From contig NZ_SZZM01000006.1 in NCBI RefSeq assembly GCF_005281615.1, positions 62,001-126,000 of the forward strand: a stretch of 64,000 nt of DNA, written 5' to 3'. The notes below the pieces were generated by a model. The model made no database searches. It saw only the letters and a list, made by a program, of their open reading frames with translations, and was not told the DNA's origin. The stretch comes from Rhodoligotrophos defluvii (GTDB lineage: Bacteria; Pseudomonadota; Alphaproteobacteria; Rhizobiales; Im1). Made by a program: the position numbers and the translations under genes. Shown here one piece after another: positions 43,548-52,700 of this stretch (positions are counted from its first letter, which is position 1; every line of letters starts with the position of its first letter).

Positions 43548-44345
43548 ATGGCTGCATCCTCTCCCCCGTCTGCCGAGCTGCTTGCCTTCGCCCGTCACCT
43601 GGGCGATGCCGCAGCGGCCGTGACGCTTCCCCTCTTCCGCTCGCCCCTCGTGATCGACAACAAGGGTGAAGAGCTGTTCGACCCGGTGACTGAGGCCGAC
43701 CGGGACGCGGAAATGGCCATTCGCGCGCTGATCGCCGAGCGGTACCCAACCCATGGCATTGTCGGCGAGGAGTTCGAACAAGACAACAAGACCGCCCAGT
43801 TTACCTGGCACATCGATCCGATCGACGGCACTCGCGCCTTCGTGACCGGCTTGCCGACCTGGGCCACCCTGATCGGTCTGCAGCGGGACGATGAGCCCTA
43901 TATCGGGCTGATGCACCAGCCGTTCGTCGGCGAGCGCTTCTTCGCGAGCCCGGAGGGTGCATTCCTGGAGAATTCGCGAGGCGTGCAGAAACTCGCCGTA
44001 CGCTCCGCTGATACCCTTGCCGAGTCGGTGATGGCCAGCACGAGCCCCGAGATCTTCCGCTCCGAGGCGGAGGCCGCCTGCCTGTCACGGCTGCGTGCTG
44101 CGACGCACACGATCCGCTATGGCACCGACGCCTATGGCTATTGCTTGCTGGCGGCCGGCTGCATCGACCTGGTGGTGGAGGCGAACCTCGCCTCCTATGA
44201 CGTGATGGCGGTGATCCCGATCGTGCGGCAGGCAGGTGGCGTCATCACCACGTGGTCCGGCGGTGATCCCCAGCACGGGGGTGCGGTGGTGGCGGCCGCG
44301 AACGAGCGGCTGCATGCGGAAGCTCTGTCCGTTATCAACGGGTGA
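43548..44345 (+). CDS. Inositol monophosphatase-like, histidinol-phosphatase type
   Basis: A 265-residue Mg2+-dependent phosphatase. Metal-site motifs: DPVTEADRDAE, GEEF, DPIDGTRAFVTGLP and ASYDVMAVIPIVRQAGG. The DGTRAFVTG form with Phe and the SPEIF region are usual in HisN-type histidinol-phosphatases, which complete step eight of histidine synthesis, though other phosphate monoesters are possible. The ATG at 43548 has only a weak CAGG ribosome site. It is followed by a convergent hydrolase gene. Confidence 0.85.
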   Translation: MAASSPPSAELLAFARHLGDAAAAVTLPLFRSPLVIDNKGEELFDPVTEADRDAEMAIRALIAERYPTHGIVGEEFEQDNKTAQFTWHIDPIDGTRAFVTGLPTWATLIGLQRDDEPYIGLMHQPFVGERFFASPEGAFLENSRGVQKLAVRSADTLAESVMASTSPEIFRSEAEAACLSRLRAATHTIRYGTDAYGYCLLAAGCIDLVVEANLASYDVMAVIPIVRQAGGVITTWSGGDPQHGGAVVAAANERLHAEALSVING

Positions 44346-44376
44346 GTTGGTTGCGCTGCTGCGCGCTGGCAGCGGC

Positions 44377-45351
44377 TCAGGCGACCTCCTCGTATCGCCA
44401 GGAACTCTCTTCCTCGAGGAAGCTGTCGAAGGCCGCCCAGAGCTGCTCGCGATAGAAGTCCCGCTCCATCAGGATTTCGTGACGCGCGCCCTTGATCTCG
44501 ATCAGCGATATGGACCGCATGCGCCGGGCAAAACGCCGCGCCGCCTGGTTGTCCGACACCTTCTCGTTCCCCGCCAGCACCATGAGAACCGGGGTTTGAA
44601 AGTCGGCCTTGGCTGGAAAATCGCGATGAAAGGCATCGATGCAGTCGAGAGCGGCGCAGAGCCAGCCAATGGTGGGCCCGCCGATCGCCATGTCGGGGAA
44701 AGCCTTGGCCAGAGCCGCCGTGCGGGCAAAGCGGCGCGGGTCGGAGGTGAGGACGCTCTTCTCCACGCTGAGATGATCAAGGTGATGCCGGCCGGTGCCG
44801 GGCACGAATGCGTCGCCAAGCCCAAGCAGCTTGCCGGTACGGGCAAGGCATCTGGCCGGCCCCTCCGGCACGCCGCGCGCATTGATGCCGAGCAGCGGCG
44901 CCAGGACCACCACCTTCTGGAACCAGCTCCGCCGCGGCAGAGCGCGCAGCACGATACTGCCGCCGGTCGAGTGGGCGAGCGCGTAGTAAGGTGGCGGGCA
45001 GTCCGGCAGTACCACCGCCCGCATGAAGCTCACCAGGTCCTCGTCGTATTGCGCGAAGCTCTTGATGTGGCCCTTGCGGCTGTTACGCAACAGGCGGGAC
45101 GAGCCACCCTGCCCTCGCCAGTCCAGAGCCGCGACCGCGTAGTTGCGGCGCCTGAGGTCGGCGATCGTTTCGAAGTATTTCTCGATGAACTCGCCACGAC
45201 CCTGGAACAGGCAGACCGTGCCGCGGATGGGCTTCTGCTGCAGTCCGCACAGGGCATAACGCAACCGCGCTCCCGAAGGTGTGGTGATATGGTCGAAAGC
45301 CAGGCCGGCGGGCGGGGGGTTCAACTGCAGCACGTCACCATGATCGTCCAT
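44377..45351 (-). CDS. Alpha/beta hydrolase, lysophospholipase (PldB)-like
   Basis: A 324-residue serine hydrolase. The nucleophile elbow is AHSTGGSIVL, preceded by LDWRGQGGSSRLL, a lysophospholipase/monoacylglycerol lipase signature. The catalytic His is in GARHEILME near the C-terminus and an Asp or Glu near NEKVSDN. ATG at 45349-45351 is chosen over a TTG nine codons upstream. It should hydrolyse monoacylglycerol or lysophospholipids in the cytoplasm or at the membrane. No signal peptide is seen. Confidence 0.87.
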   Translation of the reverse strand: MDDHGDVLQLNPPPAGLAFDHITTPSGARLRYALCGLQQKPIRGTVCLFQGRGEFIEKYFETIADLRRRNYAVAALDWRGQGGSSRLLRNSRKGHIKSFAQYDEDLVSFMRAVVLPDCPPPYYALAHSTGGSIVLRALPRRSWFQKVVVLAPLLGINARGVPEGPARCLARTGKLLGLGDAFVPGTGRHHLDHLSVEKSVLTSDPRRFARTAALAKAFPDMAIGGPTIGWLCAALDCIDAFHRDFPAKADFQTPVLMVLAGNEKVSDNQAARRFARRMRSISLIEIKGARHEILMERDFYREQLWAAFDSFLEEESSWRYEEVA

Positions 45352-45501
45352 GCCTATCGCCTGTCGCCGTGGGTCCAACTATGACGGTTCCGTAACCGCC
45401 CTATTATTACCAGAGGGTTGCGCAGGGGTCCACCTGCAACCGGCCAGGGGCGGTTCGGGATTCACCTGAGCACTTCCCGGTTCTGCCGGTTTCTCAACCC
45501 C

Positions 45502-45535
45502 TTGACGGACAAATCGGCACACCTACTTTATAGGC
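45502..45535 (+). promoter_or_regulatory. Probable sigma-70 promoter of hsp20
   Basis: -35 TTGACG at 45502-45507 and -10-like TACTTTATAG around 45524-45533 with a 16-18 bp spacer, about 90 nt before the hsp20 start. No CTTGAA/CCCCAT sigma-32 pair was seen, which fits RNA-thermometer control instead. Confidence 0.45.
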
Positions 45536-45539
45536 GATG

Positions 45540-45631
45540 GAGATGCCCACTCGGGGCTCCGTCAAAGCATCTCGGCTGTCGTCCTTGTGGAGGCAGCCCG
45601 TACAGCATTGCTCATGGAGGATGTTGCTATG
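45540..45631 (+). promoter_or_regulatory. ROSE-type RNA thermometer in the hsp20 leader
   Basis: A leader of about 90 nt ends CATTGCTCATGGAGGATGTTGCT before ATG. The TTGCTC segment just before GGAGGA matches the conserved U(U/C)GCU anti-ribosome-site strand of ROSE elements that precede small heat-shock genes in rhizobia. At normal temperature it would mask the GGAGG; heating opens it. Confidence 0.65.
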
Positions 45632-46102
45632 TTCGATCTTACCCCTCTCTACCGTTCGACCGTCGGCTTCGACCGGCTGGGTTCTCTGCTTGAATCGCTC
45701 GCCAATGTCGATGCGAGCAACGGCTATCCGCCCTACAACATCGAGCGCCTTGGCGACGACCAGTACCGCATCACCATGGCGGTGGCGGGCTTCAAGCCCG
45801 AGGAGCTTCATGTGGAGGTGAAGGAGCAGGCCCTCAGCATCAGCGGCCGCAAGGCGGAGAAGTCGCAGAATTCTGGCGGGGCTTTCCTGCACCAGGGTAT
45901 CGCCTCCCGCTCCTTCGAGCGGCGCTTCCAGCTCGCCGATTATGTCAAGGTGACCGGCGCCAAGCTCGAGAACGGCCTCCTGCATATCGAGTTGACCCGC
46001 GAGGTTCCCGAGGCGGCGAAGCCGCGTGTCATCGCCATTGCGAGCGGCGACAGCACCAAGACCATCGAAGAGAAGAAGGTTATCGATCAGAAGGCCGCCT
46101 GA
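45629..46102 (+). CDS. Small heat-shock protein Hsp20 (IbpA-like)
   Basis: A 157-residue chaperone. ATG at 45629 follows GGAGGATGTTGCT. The N-terminus MFDLTPLYRSTVGFDRL is typical of rhizobial class A Hsps. The alpha-crystallin domain spans about residues 35-130: NIERLGDDQYRITMAVAGFKPEELHVEVKEQALSISGRK in outline, then GIASRSFERRFQLADYVKV. It binds unfolding proteins during heat stress. It is flanked by a probable ROSE thermometer upstream and a strong terminator downstream, so it is monocistronic. Confidence 0.95.
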   Translation: MFDLTPLYRSTVGFDRLGSLLESLANVDASNGYPPYNIERLGDDQYRITMAVAGFKPEELHVEVKEQALSISGRKAEKSQNSGGAFLHQGIASRSFERRFQLADYVKVTGAKLENGLLHIELTREVPEAAKPRVIAIASGDSTKTIEEKKVIDQKAA

Positions 46103-46140
46103 CGGCCTTGACGATTTGCCTTCACGGGCCGATCGGAGAG

Positions 46141-46172
46141 GGGCGCTTCCGCAAGGGAGCGCCCTTTTTGTT
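46141..46172 (+). terminator. Rho-independent terminator after hsp20
   Basis: Stem GGGCGCTTCC / GGGAGCGCCC with a GCAA tetraloop followed by TTTTTGTT, 38 bp after the stop. It may also stop the convergent threonine aldolase transcript less efficiently. Confidence 0.85.
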
Positions 46173-46183
46173 GGTTGATGCCA

Positions 46184-47284
46184 TTACCCGGCACCGCCGG
46201 GCTCCACGGCCAATGACGCGGCGCGGGCCGTATTCACCAAGGCATCGACCTCTTCGGCGGTCGTGGCGAAGGAAGTGACCATCCGGGCCAGCACCTCGCC
46301 CGGTCCTGGCCGGTCGGAGGGATCAAGGCCGCCCGGCGACCACTGGTAAAAGCAGGCGCCGACCTCCCGCAACCGCCGGTCCAGAGCGGAAGGAAGGATG
46401 GGGAACAGCGCATTGGCCTCGACCGGAACGGGAAAGCGCACCCCGGGACAGCTGGCGAGACCCTGGGCCAGCCGCCGGGCCATGGCATTGGCGTGCGCCG
46501 CGTTGCGCAGCCATAGATCATCATCCAGCATGGCGTTGACCTGCGCACCGAGGAACCTGCCCTTGGACCACAAATGTCCCGTCCGCTTGCGGAGATACAT
46601 GAAGTCGTCCGCCAGCGGCGGATCGAAGAACACCACCGCCTCGACGCCCAGCGCTCCGTTCTTGGTGAAGCCGAGGCTCAAGACGTCGATCCCGGACCGC
46701 CAGGTCATCTCGGCCGGCGATGCATTGAGGCTCGCGAGCGCGTTGGCAAAACGGGCGCCATCCATATGCAGCTTGAGACCGTTTCGCCTCGTCAGGTCCG
46801 CTATGGCAGCAATCTCGTCAAGCGTATAAACGGTGCCGTATTCCGTCGCCTGGGTTATGCTGACCGCAGCGGCCTTCACGTTGTGCGGCGCGCCGCCAAA
46901 GCTCGCCAGGGTCGCTTCAAGGCCTCGCGCGCCAATCTTTCCCGCGCCGGCGTCACGGCCGTGTTCACGCACGGGCACGAGCTTGGCGCCGCCGGTGAAC
47001 AGCTCGGGCGCCCCGCACTCGTCCACGTTGATATGGCTTTCCTCATGGCACAACACCGCGCCATAGGGTGGTGTCAGTGCCGCCAGGCTCAACGCGTTGG
47101 CGGCGGTGCCGGTGGCGACCAGAAAGACCTTCACCTCACGCTCGAAAACGTCGCAGAGGCGTTTCTCGGCCCGGCCCGTCCACTCGTCATGGCCATAGGA
47201 GACGGCTGTGCCCCCGTTCGCTTCGCCCAAGGCGTGGAGCACGGCCGGCGAGACACCCACAATATTGTCGCTGGTGAAATTCAC
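46184..47284 (-). CDS. ltaE: Low-specificity L-threonine aldolase
   Basis: A 366-residue PLP enzyme cleaving threonine or allo-threonine to glycine and acetaldehyde. The start is GTG at 47282-47284 (MNFTSDNIVGVSPAV), overlapping the S9 peptidase stop as GTGA; a longer frame upstream lies inside the peptidase gene. Cofactor contacts are visible in HEESHINVDECGAPEL and LHMDGARFANAL, and the PLP Lys is in LSLGFTKNGALGVEA. Length fits the fold-type I aldolase family. The four-base overlap shows it is translated as the second gene of an operon with the peptidase. Confidence 0.92.
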   Translation of the reverse strand: MNFTSDNIVGVSPAVLHALGEANGGTAVSYGHDEWTGRAEKRLCDVFEREVKVFLVATGTAANALSLAALTPPYGAVLCHEESHINVDECGAPELFTGGAKLVPVREHGRDAGAGKIGARGLEATLASFGGAPHNVKAAAVSITQATEYGTVYTLDEIAAIADLTRRNGLKLHMDGARFANALASLNASPAEMTWRSGIDVLSLGFTKNGALGVEAVVFFDPPLADDFMYLRKRTGHLWSKGRFLGAQVNAMLDDDLWLRNAAHANAMARRLAQGLASCPGVRFPVPVEANALFPILPSALDRRLREVGACFYQWSPGGLDPSDRPGPGEVLARMVTSFATTAEEVDALVNTARAASLAVEPGGAG

Positions 47285-49242
47285 GGTAACTGATCCTCGT
47301 TGAACAGGGTGATGTCGGGCAGCGGCTCGGGCGGCCTCAACTTGAATACGCGGGCATAGAAGGCATGCTCGGCCAGCAGCGCCGCCTTGACCACCTCCGG
47401 ATTGCGGAAGCCGTGCCCTTCGCCCTCGAACTCCATATAGCCGACGGGCACGCCGCGGGCCTTTAGCTTCGCTACCATGACCCGAGACTGCTCCGGCGGG
47501 ACGACCTTGTCGTCGGTGCCTTGGAAGAACATCATCGGCACCTTGATATTGGCGGCATGGAACACCGGAGAGCGCGCCTCGAACACCTTCTCCGTCGCGC
47601 CCACGCTGGTGCCGGTCAGGGCGTAGAGATAGCCCGACTCGAACTTGTGGGTCTCGCGCAGGAGCTGATCGAGATCGCCGACGCCATAGGACGAGACGCC
47701 AGCCTTGAACACATCGGCGAAGGCCAGTGCGCAGAGCACGGTGAAGCCGCCGGCGCTCGAGCCGACAATGGCCATGCGGTCGCCGTCGGCCAGGCCACGC
47801 GCCACCACCTCCTTGGCCGCCGCGATCACATCCTGCACATCGCGCACGCCCCATTGCCCGTTGAGGAGATCGCGATAGTGACGGCCATAGCCCCAGCTGC
47901 CGGCGTAATCCACATCGAGCACCGCAAAGCCGCGGCTGGTCCAATATTGGATGCGCGGCTTCAGCCCGCGGTCGGCCATAGCGGTGGGCCCGCCGTGGGC
48001 GGTGACGATCATCGGCGGCGTTTCCAAGGCTCTGCCCGCATGCGCCCGGTTGGTGGGCGGATAGAACAAGGCGTAGACCGGCTCCTTCCGCTCGCGCCGA
48101 ACGGTGATCAGCTGCCCCTCCGAGATATCACCACTGGCGAGCGGAACATCGAGGCTAGGACGGATCACCGCCGGGGCGCTCACCTGCTCGCCGATGTCGA
48201 TCCGAATGAGCGCGCGCGGCGTGGTGTCGGTGGTGCCGAACGCGTACAGGGTGCCATGGGCGAAGGTGGGCAGCGTTATGTCGCGCAGGTCGAAATCGAG
48301 CATCTGGACCTGCCCGTTCCGCGGATCGATGACAGCCGCCTGCGACATGCCATTCTCGTAGAAGGTGGCGAACAGGCGCCCGCCGTTTATCTCGGCATAG
48401 GTGCGGGCGCCGAGAGACCATAGGGGCAGCCCGAATTCCCCCTCGCGCGGGGCGAGCGGAAAGATCTGCTCGCCATCCCAGGCGTAGAGATTGCCCCAGC
48501 CGGTGCGATCGTCGACGAAATAGAGCATGCCGTCGCTGCCCCATTCCGGCTGGAAGACGCAGCTGCCGCTGCCGCCGGCCACGTGAACGACGGTGCCGAG
48601 CCGGCCGTTGCCCTCGAGTTCTGCCACCATCAGCCGGCTTTCGTCCCAGGGCATGCCCGGCAGATCCCATTCGACCCACGCCAGACGCCGGCCATCGCGC
48701 GAGACCCGCGGGCTGGCGTAGAAGTCCGCGCCATCGATGATCGAGGTGACATAGCCGCGGGACCGGCCGTCCAAGGGGATCTCGACCAACAGGTTCTTGG
48801 GCTCCGCCATGGTGGTTCCGCCATGGCGTTCGGCCACCGCTATGAGCCGGCGTCGCCAGCGGTCATAGGTGAAGTCGGCGAACCGGTAGTATTTCACCGT
48901 GGTGAGCGGCACCACGCCGCCGACCGTGCCGACATAGATGTTATGGTCCTCGCCGTTGGAGAAATAGACGGCGCCGTTGACCGTCAGGAATTCGCCGCCG
49001 CCATACTCATGGACACGGGAGCGCGCGCTGTAGGGTGCCGGCGTCATATCGCGCGGAGGCGCGCCCATGCGGCTGCGCATGACCGTCATCCGCCCGTTCT
49101 CCTGGGGGCGGCTTTCGGTCCAGTAGAGCGTCTCTCCCTCCGCCTGAACCATGCCAAAGCGCAAGGCTCGCCCTGCAACCATGTCGGCCGTCACCGGCGA
49201 GGGCCAGGTTCCGAACGCCGTCCTGGTCTTCGTTGCATCCAT
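47281..49242 (-). CDS. S9 family peptidase (acylaminoacyl-peptidase/dipeptidyl aminopeptidase type)
   Basis: A 653-residue serine peptidase. The N-terminal 370 residues form a beta-propeller (repeated blade-like segments such as GSGSCVFQPEWGSDGMLYFVDDRTG). The C-terminal alpha/beta hydrolase domain has the nucleophile in IVGSSAGGFTVL, the Asp in FQGTDDKVVPPEQS and the His in EGEGHGFRNPE. It has no signal peptide, so it should act in the cytoplasm on small peptides. It is first in the operon with threonine aldolase, which suggests a peptide/amino-acid scavenging role (inference). Confidence 0.92.
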   Translation of the reverse strand: MDATKTRTAFGTWPSPVTADMVAGRALRFGMVQAEGETLYWTESRPQENGRMTVMRSRMGAPPRDMTPAPYSARSRVHEYGGGEFLTVNGAVYFSNGEDHNIYVGTVGGVVPLTTVKYYRFADFTYDRWRRRLIAVAERHGGTTMAEPKNLLVEIPLDGRSRGYVTSIIDGADFYASPRVSRDGRRLAWVEWDLPGMPWDESRLMVAELEGNGRLGTVVHVAGGSGSCVFQPEWGSDGMLYFVDDRTGWGNLYAWDGEQIFPLAPREGEFGLPLWSLGARTYAEINGGRLFATFYENGMSQAAVIDPRNGQVQMLDFDLRDITLPTFAHGTLYAFGTTDTTPRALIRIDIGEQVSAPAVIRPSLDVPLASGDISEGQLITVRRERKEPVYALFYPPTNRAHAGRALETPPMIVTAHGGPTAMADRGLKPRIQYWTSRGFAVLDVDYAGSWGYGRHYRDLLNGQWGVRDVQDVIAAAKEVVARGLADGDRMAIVGSSAGGFTVLCALAFADVFKAGVSSYGVGDLDQLLRETHKFESGYLYALTGTSVGATEKVFEARSPVFHAANIKVPMMFFQGTDDKVVPPEQSRVMVAKLKARGVPVGYMEFEGEGHGFRNPEVVKAALLAEHAFYARVFKLRPPEPLPDITLFNEDQLP

Positions 49243-49758
49243 TCCGCGCCACCCCTATATCCCGCCTGTCGAACAAGGCTCCAGATTCGCGCCGCTCGTT
49301 CTTTCATATCATGCCGCGCGCCGCTGCACCTCGATCAGCGCATTTGGCCGCGACCAGTGTATTCTTGAAATATTATTGCGCATTGCGGTCCGGCTCATTT
49401 TGAAACTTGCGCGAAGGATTCAAATCTGGCATGTTGACGCTGATAGGACAGTAATGCTGTCCTATAATCGATGAGTGCGAGCCGATGACGACGACCGACA
49501 CGCCGGCCAAACGGCGCAAAAATACGACGCGAGACGGGGCGTCCCGGTAGCCTATCCATGCCGCCGCCCCTTCCCTCGACCGGGCTGGCTAGGCATCTTT
49601 AAGCACAAGATCCGAACCTCTCAAAAGCCTGCCCAAGAAGACCCGCCGGAGGTGCGCCTCTGGGTTCGGTTCGAACGAGCGGAAGGGCTGGCTGCGCAGT
49701 GATATGATCATTGGACGGCGCCGACGGTTGTTGGCCTGCGTGAAGAGGGAAGGAAGCG
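49243..49758. promoter_or_regulatory. 516-bp gap before gltB with a perfect palindrome
   Basis: The gap between divergent genes contains TAGGACAGTAATGCTGTCC plus TA (49444-49464), perfect 8-bp arms around five bases. It overlaps TATAAT at 49463-49468, an ideal -10. A regulator at this site could control gltBD. The 280 bp between it and the ATG show no convincing gene; short open frames there (for example 49475-49702) look random. Confidence 0.55.
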
Positions 49759-52700
49759 ATGAGCCGGAACATTGCGCAAGATGCCGAGGCCCGCGAGGCG
49801 CTGCGGACACCGCGCTTCAGGCTGGAGGGCTTGCCGGAGGCCACGGGGCTCTACGACCCCGCCCTCGAGCGCGATGCATGCGGCATCGGCCTCATCGCCA
49901 ATATCTACAACCGCAAAAGCCATCACATCATTGCGCGCGGCCTCAAGATCCTCTGCAATCTGGAGCATCGCGGCGCGGTTGGCGCCGATCCGCTGGCGGG
50001 AGACGGCGCGGGCATTCTGATCCAGCTGCCGCACGCCTTCTTTGCAGACGAGGCCGAGCGGCTCGGCTTCGATCTGCCCGAGCCGGGACATTATGGCGTG
50101 GCGCAGCTGTTCATGCCGCGCGAGCAGGCCGTTCGCCGGCACATCGAGCGGCTGTTCGAGGACACGGCTTTCGACGAGGGCCTCAAGATCATCGGCTGGC
50201 GCGACGTGCCGGTGGACCGGTCGGTGCTCGGCGACAGCGTGAAGCCGACGGAGCCGTTCCACGTGCAGGCGTTCATCGCGCGGGTGCGCGACATGAGCGA
50301 GGAGCAGTTCGAACGCAAGCTCTACGTGATGCGCAAGGTGATCTCCAACCGAGTCTATGCCATGCCCGAGGAGGCTGCGCGTGCCTATTACGTGGTGTCC
50401 TGCTCGGCACGCACCATCGTCTACAAGGGCCTCGTGCTCGGCAACAAGCTCGGCCAGTATTATCGCGATCTCGCGGACGAGCGGGTGACCTCGGCCTTCG
50501 CCCTCGTGCACCAGCGCTTTTCCACCAACACCTTTCCGTCCTGGCCGCTGGCGCACCCTTATCGGTTCATCTGCCATAACGGCGAGATCAACACGCTGCG
50601 CGGCAACTACAACTGGATGGCCGCGCGGCAGGCGAACATGTCCTCGGAGCTGTTCCGCGGCGACATGAGCAAGCTGTGGCCGATTTCCTATGAGGGCCAG
50701 TCGGACAGCGCCTGCTTCGACAATGCGCTGGAGCTGCTGTATCAGGGCGGCTATCCCCTGGCGCATGCGGTGATGATGCTGATCCCCGAGGCCTGGGCCG
50801 GCAACCCGCTCATGGATGAGAAACGCCGGGCCTTCTACGAATATCACGCGGCGCTGATGGAACCGTGGGACGGGCCAGCCGCCATCTGCTTCACCGATGG
50901 CAAGCAGATCGGCGCGACGCTCGACCGCAACGGGCTGCGCCCGGCCCGCTATATCGTAACCGACGAGGGCGAGGTGCTGCTCGCCTCCGAAATGGGCGTG
51001 CTGGACATTCCGGAAGAGCGGATCGTGCAGAAGTGGCGGCTGCAGCCCGGCCGCATGCTGCTGATCGACCTGGAGCAGCACCGCATCATCTCGGACGAGG
51101 AGCTGAAGACCGCGCTCGCCAGCGAGCACCCTTACCAGGAGTGGCTCGACCGCACCCAGATCCGAGTGAACGAGCTGCCCGAGGTGACCGCGGTGCCGAG
51201 CCGGCCCAACGTGTCGCTGCTCGACCGGCAGCAATGCTTCGGCTACACCCAGGAAGACTTGAAGTTCCTGATGGCGCCCATGATCACCACCGGCCAGGAG
51301 GCGGTGGGCTCCATGGGCACGGATACGCCGATCTCGGCGCTATCGGACAAGCCGAAACTCTTACACACCTATTTCAAACAGAACTTCGCGCAGGTGACCA
51401 ACCCGCCGATCGACCCGATCCGCGAGGAGCTGGTGATGTCGCTGGTGTCGTTCATCGGTCCGCGGCCGAACCTGCTCGACCGCAAGGGCACCTCGCGGCA
51501 TATGCGGCTGGAGGTGGCCCAACCCATCCTCACCAACGAGGACCTGGAGAAGATCCGCGCGATCGGCGACATCTCCAGCAATCCGTTCCGCACGGTGACC
51601 CTCGACATCACCTATGACGTCGAGATCGGCCCGCGGGGCATGGCCAATGCGCTGGCCCATATCTGCGCCCGTGCCGAGGATGCGGTGCGCGAGGGCTACA
51701 ACATCATCATCCTGTCGGACCGGATGGTGAGCGCAGACCATGTGGCCATCCCCTCGCTGCTCGCGACCTCCGCGGTGCATCACCACCTGATCCGGCGAGG
51801 GCTGCGTACCTCCGTGGGCCTGGTGGTCGAGACCGGCGAGGCGCGGGAGGTGCATCACTTCTGCACGCTGGCTGGCTATGGGGCCGAGGCGATCAACCCC
51901 TATCTCGCCTTCGAGACCATCGAGGCCATGGTGCCGACGCTGGAGGAGCCGCTGTCCCGCGAGGAGGCGTTCAAGCGCTATATCAAGGCGATCGACAAGG
52001 GGCTGCTCAAGGTCATGTCCAAGATGGGCATCTCGACCTACCAGTCCTATTGCGGCGCGCAGATCTTCGATGCGGTGGGCCTCAAGTCGAGCTTCGTCGA
52101 GAAGTATTTCACCGGCACCCGCACGCAGATCGAGGGGATCGGGCTTGAAGAGGTGGCGCACGAGACCTTCGTGCGGCACGCCCAGGCGTTCGGCGACGAC
52201 CCGCTTTATCGCGACCGGCTGGACATCGGCGGCGAATATGCCTTCCGGGTGCGCGGAGAAGCGCATGTGTGGACGCCGGAATCGGTTGCCCATCTGCAGC
52301 ATGCGGTGCGCGGCAACTCGGTCGAGGAGTATCGCGCCTTTGCCCAGGAGATCAACGAGCAGTCGGCCAAGCTCATGACCCTGCGCGGCCTGTTCCGCAT
52401 CAAGGATGCGGAGGAAATGGGCCACAGCCCGGTGCCGATCGATGAGATCGAGCCGGCCGCCGAAATCGTCAAGCGCTTCACCACCGGGGCCATGTCGTTC
52501 GGCGCCATCAGCCGCGAGGCGCACACCACGCTCGCGCTCGCCATGAACCGTATCGGTGGCAAGTCGAATACCGGCGAGGGCGGCGAGGAGGCGGACCGCT
52601 ATGTCCCGCTGCCCAGCGGCGACAGCATCCGCTCGGCCATCAAGCAGGTGGCCTCGGGCCGGTTCGGGGTGACGGCCGAATATCTGGTGAATGCCGACCG

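Noticed and set aside
47285-47944. Upstream extension of the threonine aldolase frame
   Set aside because: This extension lies inside the S9 peptidase gene in another frame and is Gly/Arg-rich; the GTG at 47282-47284 fits the family start.
49475-49702. 75-residue frame before gltB
   Set aside because: No ribosome site, no recognisable motif, low-complexity Asp/Arg start; treated as non-coding leader.
49708-51234. 508-residue minus-strand frame opposite gltB
   Set aside because: It mirrors the high-GC codon pattern of gltB and has no family motifs; the same applies to 51361-52980.
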